DNA from: Trueperella sp.
Lineage (GTDB): Bacteria > Actinomycetota > Actinomycetes > Actinomycetales > Actinomycetaceae
NCBI GenBank assembly: GCA_022783305.1
Contig: JALEWQ010000145.1
Span: 1-59,113 of the forward strand
DNA: 59,113 bases
Direction: 5' to 3'
A model generated the notes under the pieces. The model saw nothing but the letters and a program-made list of their open reading frames with translations. It was not told where the DNA came from and searched no databases. Below are positions 27,228 to 35,210 of this stretch, in pieces. How positions within the stretch are numbered: the stretch's first letter is position 1; every line of letters begins with the position of its first letter. A program made the position numbers and the translations under genes.

Positions 27228-28534
27228 GCGTTGATGTTCGTAACGAGACTCCGCGCAAGGCGGAGCAGAAGGAAGTGCGCACCCGCCTGTCGTGGAAGCT
27301 ACCTATCACCTACGCGCTGGCGGCCCTCCTACTGGTCTTCTTCGCGCTGAACGCCAAGGGCGAGACGATTCTGCGTCTGAATGACCGCAGCCAGTCTTAC
27401 ACGTTGGGCGACACCGCGATCAACGCGCCGCTGTTCCTGTGGATCTTCGTGGCGATCGCACTGGTGGGAACTGCCTGGTCGATCCTGTCCACGCTCTCGC
27501 GTGGCAAGTACGGCAAGATCGGGCACACCCTGGACGTGGTGACGATGCTCCTCGTGGGAATCGTGACCATCCTGTCCTTCCTCGTCTTCGCGGGCGCCGG
27601 CTCGGCCGGCGCGGTGACGCTGACCTCGACGCTGGGAGCGACGGTGGCGATCTCCACCCCACTCATCTTCGGCTCACTCTCCGGCGTCATCTGTGAGCGC
27701 GTGGGCGTGGTCAACATCAACATCGAGGGCCAGCTACTTGCCGGCGCGTTCGCGGGAGTCATGGCGGCCTCGTTCTTCCACAACGCCTACATCGGCCTGC
27801 TGTTCGCCCCGCTGGCGGGTGCTCTCCTCGGCTCCCTGCTGGCGCTGTTCGCGGTGCGTTACGGCGTGGATCAGATCATCGTCGGCGTCGTGCTCAACGT
27901 GCTTGCCCTCGGCCTGACGGCGTTCTTCTACGACACGGTCATGACAAAGGACCAGCAGCTGTTCAACACGAACCGCTACTCGCTGAACGCGATCAAGATT
28001 CCCGGCCTGTCCGAGATCCCCGTGATCGGCCCGATGCTGTTCAACCAGACGATCGTCGTCTACGTCATGTACGTCGCGGTGATCTTCCTGGCGATCTTCA
28101 TCTTCCGCTCGCGCTGGGGCCTGCGCCTGCGCGCCTGCGGCGAGCACCCGAAGGCCGCGGACACGGTGGGCATCAACGTCAACCGCACCCGCACCCGCAA
28201 CACGATCCTCGGATCGGCGCTGGCCGGCTTCGGAGGGGCATCCTTCACGATCGGCACGGGCCTGGCGTTCACGGACAACATCTCCGCTGGCAACGGATAC
28301 ATCGCCCTCGCCGCGATGATCCTCGGCAAGTGGCACCCGGTGGGAGCCATGGGCGCGGCCGTCATGTTCGGCTTCGCCCGCGCGGTCGCCCAGCTCGTGC
28401 CGTCGCTGCACAGCGGTATCCCATCCAACCTGCTGAACATGATCCCCTACATTGTCACGATCATCGCGGTCGCCGGCTTCGTCGGCAAGTCGAGGCCGCC
28501 GGCAGCTGAGAACATCCCCTACGTGAAGTCATGA
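27224..28534 (+). CDS. Nucleoside ABC transporter permease 2
   Basis: This second permease subunit, 436 aa, is of the same family as permease 1 but distinct. It has GVICERVGVVNINIEGQLLAGAF, RYGVDQIIVGVVLNVLALG, WGLRLRACGEHPKAADTVGI and GNGYIALAAMILGKWHP, the usual pairing in BMP-type importers. Residues 1-75 contain an extra N-terminal helix. The stop overlaps the cytidine deaminase start by 4 bp, tying transport to salvage. Confidence 0.92.
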   Translation: MSVDVRNETPRKAEQKEVRTRLSWKLPITYALAALLLVFFALNAKGETILRLNDRSQSYTLGDTAINAPLFLWIFVAIALVGTAWSILSTLSRGKYGKIGHTLDVVTMLLVGIVTILSFLVFAGAGSAGAVTLTSTLGATVAISTPLIFGSLSGVICERVGVVNINIEGQLLAGAFAGVMAASFFHNAYIGLLFAPLAGALLGSLLALFAVRYGVDQIIVGVVLNVLALGLTAFFYDTVMTKDQQLFNTNRYSLNAIKIPGLSEIPVIGPMLFNQTIVVYVMYVAVIFLAIFIFRSRWGLRLRACGEHPKAADTVGINVNRTRTRNTILGSALAGFGGASFTIGTGLAFTDNISAGNGYIALAAMILGKWHPVGAMGAAVMFGFARAVAQLVPSLHSGIPSNLLNMIPYIVTIIAVAGFVGKSRPPAAENIPYVKS

Positions 28535-28971
28535 CGATCAACTGGAACGCCCTGAAAGAACTGGCGATTGAAGCAATGAAGTGCGCCTACGCGCCCTACT
28601 CGGGTTACCCGGTGGGCGTTGCAGGCGTGACGACCGACGGCCGATACGTCTCGGGCTGTAACGTGGAGAACGCCTCCTACGGTCTGGGCACGTGCGCGGA
28701 AAACGGAATGATTAGCGCGCTCGTGCGCTCCGGCGGGGGACAGCTCGCCGCGGTGTGGTGTGTCAATGGTGACGGGGAGACAGCGGTCCCGTGCGGCCGC
28801 TGCCGTCAGCTGCTCTACGAGTTCGGAGGCCCGGACCTGTTGGTCTACATGCCTGAAACGGGCCCGCAGCCGATGACGTACGTGCTCCCGGAGGCCTTCG
28901 GCCCCCGCGACCTCACCGACTATGACAGCGAGGCCGCCGTCGACATGTCGAAGACGATATTTAAGGACTGA
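28531..28971 (+). CDS. cdd: Cytidine deaminase
   Basis: The enzyme deaminates cytidine and deoxycytidine to uridine and deoxyuridine, the first salvage step after import. The 146-aa product has the zinc and catalytic signature CNVENASYGLGTCAE with the proton-shuttle Glu, and the second zinc site PCGRCRQLL. The size fits the homotetrameric class. One base separates its stop from the thymidine phosphorylase ATG. Confidence 0.94.
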   Translation: MTINWNALKELAIEAMKCAYAPYSGYPVGVAGVTTDGRYVSGCNVENASYGLGTCAENGMISALVRSGGGQLAAVWCVNGDGETAVPCGRCRQLLYEFGGPDLLVYMPETGPQPMTYVLPEAFGPRDLTDYDSEAAVDMSKTIFKD

Positions 28972-28972
28972 T

Positions 28973-30259
28973 ATGACGGAACAGTTTGATGTCGTGGACA
29001 TCATTCGTGCCAAGCGCGACAAGAACAAGCTGACGCTTGCGGAGATCAACTGGACGATCGACGCCTACACCCGTGGGGTGGTCGGCGACGAGCAGATGGC
29101 CGCCCTGGCGATGGCGGTCTTCCTCAACGGGATGGACCGCGAGGAGATCGCCCAGTGGACCCAAGCCATGATCGACTCGGGCGAGACGATGGACTTCAAG
29201 TCCCTCGGCAAGCCGACGGCTGACAAGCATTCGACCGGCGGCGTGGGGGACAAGATCACCCTCCCGCTCGCTCCGCTCGTGGCCGTCTACGGTGTGGCTG
29301 TCCCACAGCTGTCCGGGCGGGGCCTTGGGCACACGGGCGGAACGCTCGACAAGCTCGAGGCCATCTCCGGCTGGCGCGCCGCGCTGAGCAACGAGGAGAT
29401 CATGGCCCAGCTCGCCGACGTCGGCGCGGTTATCTGCGCGGCAGGCTCCGGCCTGGCGCCGGCCGACAAGAAGCTCTACGCCCTGCGTGACGTGACGGCG
29501 ACCGTGGACTGCATCCCGCTGATCGCCTCCTCGATCATGTCGAAGAAGATCGCCGAGGGCACAGACTCGCTCGTCCTTGATGTCAAGGTCGGCTCGGGCG
29601 CCTTCATGAAGGACCTCGACATGGCCAGGGAGCTAGCCCGCACCATGGTCGACCTCGGTACCGACGCCGGGGTTGTCACCACGGCGCTGCTGACCGACAT
29701 GTCCACCCCGCTCGGCCTCAAGGTGGGCAACGCCCCCGAGGTCGCAGAGTCGGTGGAGGTGCTCGCGGGCGGCGGACCGGCCGACGTCGTCGAGCTGACC
29801 TGCGCGCTCGCACGGGAGATGCTCACCGCCGCCGGGCAGCCGGACGCGGACATCGAAGAGGCCCTCAAGGATGGGCGAGCCATGGACAAGTGGCGCGAGA
29901 TGATTCGCGCCCAGGACGGCGACCCGGACGCCCCGCTCCCGCTGGCCAAGCACTCTCACGACGTGCTGGCCGAGGAGGACGGCGTGCTCACCACGCTCGA
30001 CGCGCTCGCCGTGGGCGTGGCATCATGGCGCCTCGGCGCAGGGCGCGCCTTCAAGGAGGAGCCGATCCAAGTGGCCGCGGGAATCGAGCTGTACAAGAAG
30101 CCGGGCGACTCGGTGAAGAAGGGCGAGAAGCTCATGACCTTCTTGACCGACGAGGAGGCGCGCATCCCGCGCGCGCTCGAGGCGCTTGAGGGTGGCATCG
30201 TCATCGGCGGGGAGTACACCCCGCGCGAGTCCGTCGTCCTGGACCGCATCTCGTCGTGA
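28973..30259 (+). CDS. deoA: Thymidine/pyrimidine-nucleoside phosphorylase
   Basis: The enzyme splits (deoxy)pyrimidine nucleosides with phosphate, giving the base and (deoxy)ribose-1-phosphate. The 428-aa protein has the N-terminal helical domain and the signature SGRGLGHTGGTLDKLE, preceded by KHSTGGVGDK for phosphate binding, and the KVGSGAFMK loop. The C-terminal swivel part carries KKPGDSVKKGEK. The ATG was chosen because the conserved N-terminus DVVDIIRAKRD follows. The stop overlaps the following unknown gene by 4 bp. Confidence 0.93.
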   Translation: MTEQFDVVDIIRAKRDKNKLTLAEINWTIDAYTRGVVGDEQMAALAMAVFLNGMDREEIAQWTQAMIDSGETMDFKSLGKPTADKHSTGGVGDKITLPLAPLVAVYGVAVPQLSGRGLGHTGGTLDKLEAISGWRAALSNEEIMAQLADVGAVICAAGSGLAPADKKLYALRDVTATVDCIPLIASSIMSKKIAEGTDSLVLDVKVGSGAFMKDLDMARELARTMVDLGTDAGVVTTALLTDMSTPLGLKVGNAPEVAESVEVLAGGGPADVVELTCALAREMLTAAGQPDADIEEALKDGRAMDKWREMIRAQDGDPDAPLPLAKHSHDVLAEEDGVLTTLDALAVGVASWRLGAGRAFKEEPIQVAAGIELYKKPGDSVKKGEKLMTFLTDEEARIPRALEALEGGIVIGGEYTPRESVVLDRISS

Positions 30260-30969
30260 ACCTGTCCACCATCCTTGCGCGGCTCGCCCGCCCCGTGGTC
30301 AGCCCCATCCAGTTCTCCTGGCCCGAGCATTTCGCGGCCGAGGACTGGTTCGCCGACGACGCCGTGGGCGTGCCGCTCGAGGTGGGTGGACATCGACTGA
30401 CCCAGTCCACGGGCCGCACCTGCGGAGCGATGGTGGTGCTCGTGGCCCGCATGGTCTCCGACTCGGCGCTACGGGAGCGGATCGAGCTCGAGGGGCCCGC
30501 CGGCGCCGAGGCCGAGATCTACGCCGAGTTGCGGCGCGGCGCGCTCGGGCCGCTGACATGGCCGGCCGCCTACGGCTCCCCGCCGTGGCAGGTGGCCAAG
30601 GCGCTGACGGCGATCGCCCGTGAGGGCGGGTGGGACGTCAGCTACACCGCCACCCCCGTCGATGCGGACACCGAGCGCGGGCGCGCGATCCTACAGTGGA
30701 TCTGGCACGCGGCAGGGGTGGGGCTACCCGTCCCGCTCTTCACCGGGGGCGAGCTCGCCGAGGGTCTTGCGCGGGCCGTGCCCCGCCACGTCGTGCTGGT
30801 CATGCCCGCAGCCGACACCTCACCTGAACTATCCATCTACGACCCGGGGTCGGGATCCGTGTATCGCGTCCCCATTTTTTCCATGGCGCAGCGCTCAACC
30901 CCGCTGCCCGCTTTTGGGCACTGGACACGGCTTGTGTGGGCAGTGCTTCCGCAACCAACGAAGGAGTAA
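30256..30969 (+). CDS. Unknown protein with papain-like (C39-like) active-site pattern
   Basis: I do not recognise this 237-aa protein as a named family. It starts at a GTG overlapping the deoA stop (GTGA) and ends 2 bases before the deoC ATG, with the AAGGAG for deoC overlapping its end, so it is firmly part of the salvage operon. Gln50 and Cys56 sit in [11 protein letters not shown], with the same six-residue offset as papain's oxyanion Gln and nucleophile Cys. His178 in PRHVVLVMP and Asp196 in SIYDPGSG follow, as in C39-type peptidases, where a HxVVV strand and a DPxxG turn complete the site. There is no signal peptide or membrane helix, so it should be cytoplasmic. Substrate and even catalysis are unknown; a fold prediction would be decisive. 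Confidence 0.75.
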   Translation: MNLSTILARLARPVVSPIQFSWPEHFAAEDWFADDAVGVPLEVGGHRLTQSTGRTCGAMVVLVARMVSDSALRERIELEGPAGAEAEIYAELRRGALGPLTWPAAYGSPPWQVAKALTAIAREGGWDVSYTATPVDADTERGRAILQWIWHAAGVGLPVPLFTGGELAEGLARAVPRHVVLVMPAADTSPELSIYDPGSGSVYRVPIFSMAQRSTPLPAFGHWTRLVWAVLPQPTKE

Positions 30970-30971
30970 AC

Positions 30972-31625
30972 ATGACCGAAGTTTCGAAGATGATCGACCA
31001 CACCCTGCTCAAGCCGGAGGCCACGATCGACGACGTCGCCAAGCTGATCGAGGAGGCCAAGGAGCTGGGCACATACTCGGTGTGCGTCTCCCCGTCCATG
31101 CTACCGCTGCCGGCGCAGATCGAGCTGGGCGAGCTCAAGCTGTGCGTCGTCGTCGGCTTCCCCTCGGGGGCCGTCGCCTCCGAGATCAAGGCCGCCGAAG
31201 CCGCCCGGGCGGTGGCCGCCGGCGCCGATGAGGTGGACATGGTCATCAACATCGGCTACGCCAAGGAACACGACTGGGATTCGCTCGGCTACGACATCGC
31301 CGTAGTCCGCGACGCCATCCCGTACTCCCTGCTCAAGGTGATCATCGAGTCGGCCGTTCTCACGGACGAGGAGATCGTCGAGGCATGCAAGTGCGCGGTC
31401 GAGGCCGGCGCCGACTTCGTCAAGACCTCCACGGGTTTCCACCCCGCGGGCGGCGCCTCCACCCACGCCGTTAAGCTCATGCGCGAGACGGTGGGAGAGG
31501 AGCTCGGGGTCAAGGCTTCCGGCGGCATTCGGGACGCGGAGACCGCGAAGGCCATGATCGAGGCAGGCGCCAGCCGTCTTGGCCTGTCCTCCTCGCGCGC
31601 CGTGATTGAGGGTTTCGCCTCCTAA
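30972..31625 (+). CDS. deoC: Deoxyribose-phosphate aldolase
   Basis: The enzyme cleaves 2-deoxyribose-5-phosphate to acetaldehyde and glyceraldehyde-3-phosphate, feeding imported deoxynucleoside sugar into glycolysis. The 217-aa TIM barrel begins with [12 protein letters not shown], has the [11 protein letters not shown] strand, the Schiff-base lysine in FVKTSTGF, and VKASGGIRD. The ATG has AAGGAG six bases upstream. It is the last gene of the salvage operon and is followed by a terminator hairpin. Confidence 0.95.
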   Translation: MTEVSKMIDHTLLKPEATIDDVAKLIEEAKELGTYSVCVSPSMLPLPAQIELGELKLCVVVGFPSGAVASEIKAAEAARAVAAGADEVDMVINIGYAKEHDWDSLGYDIAVVRDAIPYSLLKVIIESAVLTDEEIVEACKCAVEAGADFVKTSTGFHPAGGASTHAVKLMRETVGEELGVKASGGIRDAETAKAMIEAGASRLGLSSSRAVIEGFAS

Positions 31626-31640
31626 ACCGAGAACGACGAC

Positions 31641-31668
31641 GGGGCCCGGGCCGGCTGGTTCGGGCCCC
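31641..31668 (+). terminator. Terminator-like hairpin after deoC
   Basis: An 8-bp stem GGGGCCCG/CGGGCCCC with a 12-base loop begins 16 bases after the deoC stop. There is no T-run, as often in high-GC genomes. Confidence 0.6.
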
Positions 31669-31720
31669 ACGTGCTTGTGGAAGGAAGTGCGAGACATCGC
31701 GTTCGTGGGAGGCGGGGGCG

Positions 31721-31726
31721 TAGGAT
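31721..31726 (+). promoter_or_regulatory. -10 box of the lipoprotein gene
   Basis: TAGGAT lies 37 bases before the TTG start, in the gap after the deoC terminator. This suggests independent transcription of the lipoprotein gene. I see no clear -35. Confidence 0.4.
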
Positions 31727-31757
31727 AAAACCGTCACGCACAGAAAGGACTACCACC

Positions 31758-32483
31758 TTGAAAAAGTCACTCGTGTCCACCTTGTCCGCCGCCGCCTTTG
31801 CCCTGACCGCGCTCGCGGCGTGCGGGAACGACAATTCCAACTCTGCGACCACCGCCACGCCAAGCCCAAGCGCCTCGGCCTCTGTTTCTGCCTCGGCTGA
31901 CGATCATAGCGCCAGCGCCGCCCCGTCGACGGACGCCGTCGCACCCTCCGTCCCCGACGGCTACAAGCTGGTCACCGCGCCGAAGAACGGCATCTCATTC
32001 GCCATCCCCGATGGATGGTTCGAACTTGACAGCTCGGCCGTCGCGAACAGCGAGGAGTTCCGGGACGCGATCGAGCAGTACACGGCCGGCCTGAACATGA
32101 CCACCGAGGACGTCCTCAAGCAGATGGCTCAGTTCGACCTCATGGCCTCCGCGCTGACGCCTGATGGCACCGTCACCGAGAACCTCAACGTCAACGCGCA
32201 GGTGTTGCCGGTCACATCACTTCCGACCGAGGATGACCTGAAGCAGCTGGTCGAAAGTGCCCAGGGCACTGCCGACGTCTACTCCACGACGACGACGCCT
32301 CTGGGCGAGGGCGCTATCGAGAGCTACACCCTGACCTTGGGAGAGGTCACCGTGCACGGCGCATTCATCCTCGTTCCCGTCCCGAACGGGGGCTACGCCC
32401 TCATCACCGTGACCGCCGCCGACGCGGACAGGGTCTCAACCCTCGCGGACGCTATCACCTCGAGCGTACAAGCCGCCAAGTAG
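31758..32483 (+). CDS. Unknown lipoprotein, possibly LpqN/Mog1-PsbP-like
   Basis: This 241-aa surface lipoprotein begins with a KK signal peptide, a hydrophobic core and lipobox LAAC (Cys22). A Ser/Ala/Thr-rich spacer (about 25-60) is followed by a globular domain with ISFAIPDGWFEL, reminiscent of Mog1/PsbP-like actinobacterial lipoproteins. The start must be a TTG: AAAGGA lies just upstream and the signal peptide begins exactly there, while the nearest in-frame ATG is 29 codons earlier, directly after the deoC terminator. It lies between two nucleoside salvage units but shows no binding motif. Function is unknown. Confidence 0.8.
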   Translation: MKKSLVSTLSAAAFALTALAACGNDNSNSATTATPSPSASASVSASADDHSASAAPSTDAVAPSVPDGYKLVTAPKNGISFAIPDGWFELDSSAVANSEEFRDAIEQYTAGLNMTTEDVLKQMAQFDLMASALTPDGTVTENLNVNAQVLPVTSLPTEDDLKQLVESAQGTADVYSTTTTPLGEGAIESYTLTLGEVTVHGAFILVPVPNGGYALITVTAADADRVSTLADAITSSVQAAK

Positions 32484-32517
32484 GCGACACGTAGCCCGAG
32501 GCCGGCCGGCTAGCGAT

Positions 32518-32551
32518 ATGGTGGGGCCCCGACGAATCGGGGCCCCACCAT
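32518..32551. terminator. Bidirectional terminator between convergent genes
   Basis: A 15-bp perfect stem with a CGAA tetraloop sits between the stops of the lipoprotein gene (plus) and the phosphosugar mutase gene (minus). It can serve both strands. Confidence 0.75.
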
Positions 32552-32562
32552 TGTGCTTGTGA

Positions 32563-34245
32563 CTAGAGCGTGAGCATGGCGGAGACGTCGGCCTTGAAAC
32601 GCTCCATGCGCTCCCTGGCGGCCTCGCGCGCCTGGGGAAGCGAGGCGGCGTCGGCGACGGGCACGATGACCTCGAGGTAGCACTTGACCTTGGGCTCAGT
32701 GCCGGAGGGACGGACGATGACACGGTCGCCCTCGCAGGTACGGATGCGCAGGGCGTCCGTGGGCGGCAGGTCGTCGCTACCCTCGCTCAGGTCCTCGATG
32801 GAGGCGACGGGCAGGCCGAGCAGCTCGGTCGGCGGCTGGCTGCGCAGCTTCGCCATCGTGGCCGGGATGATCGACAGGTCCTCCACGCGGACCGTCACCG
32901 GCGCGGTGAGGTACACGCCGTGGCGGATTGCCAGAGCGTCGAGGACGTCCTGGAGGGACTGACCGCCGGCCTTCATCTTCGCGGCCGTGGTGGCCAGCAT
33001 GAGGGCCGCCGAGACGCCGTCCTTGTCCTTGACGAGGTCCGGGAAGCAGCAAAAACCGATGGCCTCCTCGTAGCCGAAGAGGATGTCCTCCGCGCGCGCG
33101 ATCCACTTGAAACCCGTCAAGGTCGAGTGGTAGTCGAGCCCGTGGTGCTCGGCGATCTTCGAGAGCATCTGGGAAGAGACGATGGAGGAGGCCAGCGAGC
33201 CCTTGGTCCCGGCCTCGCGCGCGGCGGCGCCCGCCTGCTCGCCGAGGATGGAGCCGATCTCGTCGCCGGAGAGCTGGCGCCACCCTCCCGGGGTCGGGAT
33301 TGCCGCCGAGCAACGGTCGGCGTCGGGGTCGGAGGCGATGATGATGTCAGCCCCCACCTCCTGTGCCACCTTGATGGCCTCGTCCAGCGCGCCGGCCTCC
33401 TCAGGGTTGGGGAAGGCGACCGTGGGGAAGTCCGGGTCAGGTTCGATCTGCGATGGCACGTCGACGACGTCGGTGAACCCCGCCCGTGCGAGAAGCGGGT
33501 GGACGAGGCCCTTGCCCACGCCATGCATGGCGGTGTAGACGATCTTCAGCTCACGCGGTCCGTCCGGGATGCGGGCGAGGGTGTCGGCCACGTAGTCGGC
33601 CACGATCGAGTCGTCGATGACGTTCCAGCCCTCAGACATGGGGACCTCGTTGGCCGCCGGAGCGGCGGCGATCGCCGCCGCGATCTGCGAGTCCACCGGT
33701 GGGATGATCTGCACGCCGTTGCCGTTCGCGCTGGCGGCGCGCCCGCCGAGGTAGACCTTGTAGCCGTTGTCCTTGGGCGGGTTGTGCGAGGCGGTGACCA
33801 TGACCCCGGCGTCGGCGCCGTACTTGCGTACGGCGTAGGCGAGTAGCGGCGTGGGGAGCTTGGTGGGCATGAGGTAGGCGGTGCCGCCCGCGGCGGTGAC
33901 GATCGCGGCGGTGTCACGCGCGAACTCCTCCGAGTGGTAGCGGGCGTCGTAGCCGATGACGACGACGAAGTCGTCAGCGACCGTCTCCTTCAGCCATGCA
34001 ACCAGCCCGGCGGCAGCTCGGCGCACGACGGCGGCGTTCATCCTGTTCGGGCCTGCCTCCATGACACCGCGCAGGCCGGCGGTGCCGAACTGGAGTGTGC
34101 CGGAAAAGCGGTCTTCGAGCTCGGCCGTGGCGGCGGCGTCACCGTCTTTGGCGGAGGCGAGGAGCGCTTCGAGCTCTGCGCGGTCATCGGCCGAGGGGTC
34201 GGCGCCAATCCACGCCGCGACGTCGTCAAAAAGGTGGGTGGTCAT
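32563..34245 (-). CDS. Phospho-sugar mutase (phosphoglucomutase/phosphomannomutase family)
   Basis: The enzyme moves phosphate between C1 and C6 of hexoses or C1 and C5 of pentoses. The 560-aa length and the FGTAGLRG start fit the PgcA/PGM2-like branch. The phosphoserine loop is TASHNPPKDNGYK (Ser153), the metal loop is ASDPDADRCS, and the phosphate-binding end is RPSGTEPKVKCY. It is translated from an ATG overlapping the stop of the purine nucleoside phosphorylase gene by 4 bp. That coupling suggests it works as a phosphopentomutase on (deoxy)ribose-1-phosphate, since no deoB is seen in the window. Glucose or mannose phosphate may equally be a substrate. Confidence 0.9.
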   Translation of the reverse strand: MTTHLFDDVAAWIGADPSADDRAELEALLASAKDGDAAATAELEDRFSGTLQFGTAGLRGVMEAGPNRMNAAVVRRAAAGLVAWLKETVADDFVVVIGYDARYHSEEFARDTAAIVTAAGGTAYLMPTKLPTPLLAYAVRKYGADAGVMVTASHNPPKDNGYKVYLGGRAASANGNGVQIIPPVDSQIAAAIAAAPAANEVPMSEGWNVIDDSIVADYVADTLARIPDGPRELKIVYTAMHGVGKGLVHPLLARAGFTDVVDVPSQIEPDPDFPTVAFPNPEEAGALDEAIKVAQEVGADIIIASDPDADRCSAAIPTPGGWRQLSGDEIGSILGEQAGAAAREAGTKGSLASSIVSSQMLSKIAEHHGLDYHSTLTGFKWIARAEDILFGYEEAIGFCCFPDLVKDKDGVSAALMLATTAAKMKAGGQSLQDVLDALAIRHGVYLTAPVTVRVEDLSIIPATMAKLRSQPPTELLGLPVASIEDLSEGSDDLPPTDALRIRTCEGDRVIVRPSGTEPKVKCYLEVIVPVADAASLPQAREAARERMERFKADVSAMLTL

Positions 34246-35051
34246 GAGAGGTCCTCCGCAATTCGTTCAACGATGTCCGCTAGAAGCCGGGAAATGCGCG
34301 GTCCGGCGGCCTTGCCGGCCTCGAGCACTTCGGCGTGGTTGAGCTTGTCGCTTGCGACGCCCGCGGCCAGATTCGTCACGAGCGAGATGCCGAGGATCTC
34401 CATCCCCATCTCGCGTGCCGCGATCGCCTCGAGTGCGGTGGACATGCCCACGAGGTCTCCGCCGAGTGTGGCCGCCATGCGCACCTCCGCCGGAGTTTCG
34501 TAGTGCGGGCCGGAGAACTGGACGTAGACGCCCTCCACCAGGTTCGGATCGATCTGGTGGGCAATCCCGCGCAGGCGGGAGGAATACAGGTCCGTGAGGT
34601 CCACGAAGGTGGCGCCCTCAAGCGGGGAGGTAGCGGTGAGGTTGATGTGATCGCGAATGAGGACGGCGCTGCCCGGTCCGACCTGCTCGCGGGTGGAACC
34701 GCACCCGTTGGTCAGGATGCAGACCTTCGCACCGGCAGCAGCGGCAGTGCGAACGCCATGGGCGACGGCACGTACCCCCTTGCCCTCGTAGTAGTGGGTA
34801 CGGGCCCCCAGGACGAGGGCGTGTTTGCCGCCCTTAAGGCGGATGGAGGTGAGCTTTCCTCCGTGCCCGGCAACTGCCGACTTGGAAAAGCCCGGGATGT
34901 CCTCGGCGGGAACCTCGGCGACGACCTCACCGATGAGGTCAGCGGCCCCGCCCCAGCCCGAGCCAAGGGTCAAAGCGATGTCGTGTTTATCGACGCCCGT
35001 CACGTCGGCGATCTTCGCCGCCGCCTCGCGGGCCAAATCCATGTAATCCAT
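34242..35051 (-). CDS. Purine nucleoside phosphorylase
   Basis: The enzyme phosphorolyses inosine and guanosine (and deoxy forms) to base and pentose-1-phosphate. The 269-aa size fits the trimeric PNP-I class. Landmarks are TLGSGWGGAADL, GHGGKL for phosphate binding, ARTHYYEGKG, TNGCGS, SGPHYETPAEVR and GMSTALEAIAA. The ATG is placed where the family N-terminus begins; the long frame upstream is non-coding. A hexamer TAAAAT lies seven bases upstream with no ribosome site, so a leaderless transcript is likely. It heads a two-gene unit with the mutase and complements the pyrimidine salvage operon on the other strand. Confidence 0.93.
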   Translation of the reverse strand: MDYMDLAREAAAKIADVTGVDKHDIALTLGSGWGGAADLIGEVVAEVPAEDIPGFSKSAVAGHGGKLTSIRLKGGKHALVLGARTHYYEGKGVRAVAHGVRTAAAAGAKVCILTNGCGSTREQVGPGSAVLIRDHINLTATSPLEGATFVDLTDLYSSRLRGIAHQIDPNLVEGVYVQFSGPHYETPAEVRMAATLGGDLVGMSTALEAIAAREMGMEILGISLVTNLAAGVASDKLNHAEVLEAGKAAGPRISRLLADIVERIAEDLS

Positions 35052-35058
35052 GGCGGAT

Positions 35059-35064
35059 ATTTTA
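35059..35064 (-). promoter_or_regulatory. -10 box of the PNP gene
   Basis: TAAAAT on the minus strand ends seven bases before the PNP start codon. No ribosome site is present, so this looks like a leaderless promoter. Confidence 0.45.
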
Positions 35065-35128
35065 CAGCAGTAGCATGGCTTGTGATCCGCAACCATGGCA
35101 TTATATGCGCATTTCGGTGGTGATGCTT

Positions 35129-35157
35129 GCCATAATGGCGGCGCCCTCCGCCGCCAT
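35129..35157. repeat. Overlapping inverted repeats in the divergent PNP/LOG promoter region
   Basis: GCCAT-A-ATGGC (35129-35139) overlaps a hairpin ATGGCGGCG-CCCTC-CGCCGCCAT (35135-35157). Another ATGGC copy is at 35094. They lie between two divergent genes and could be operator sites or an RNA hairpin. Confidence 0.45.
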
Positions 35158-35198
35158 CGATCCGCGGATGGGTGTACCGGCTGTTCACCTGGTGCCTG

Positions 35199-35204
35199 TA
35201 CGCT
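35199..35204 (+). promoter_or_regulatory. -10 box of the LOG-family gene, leaderless
   Basis: TACGCT lies exactly six bases before the ATG. There is no ribosome site. Confidence 0.45.
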
Positions 35205-35210
35205 TGCCGT

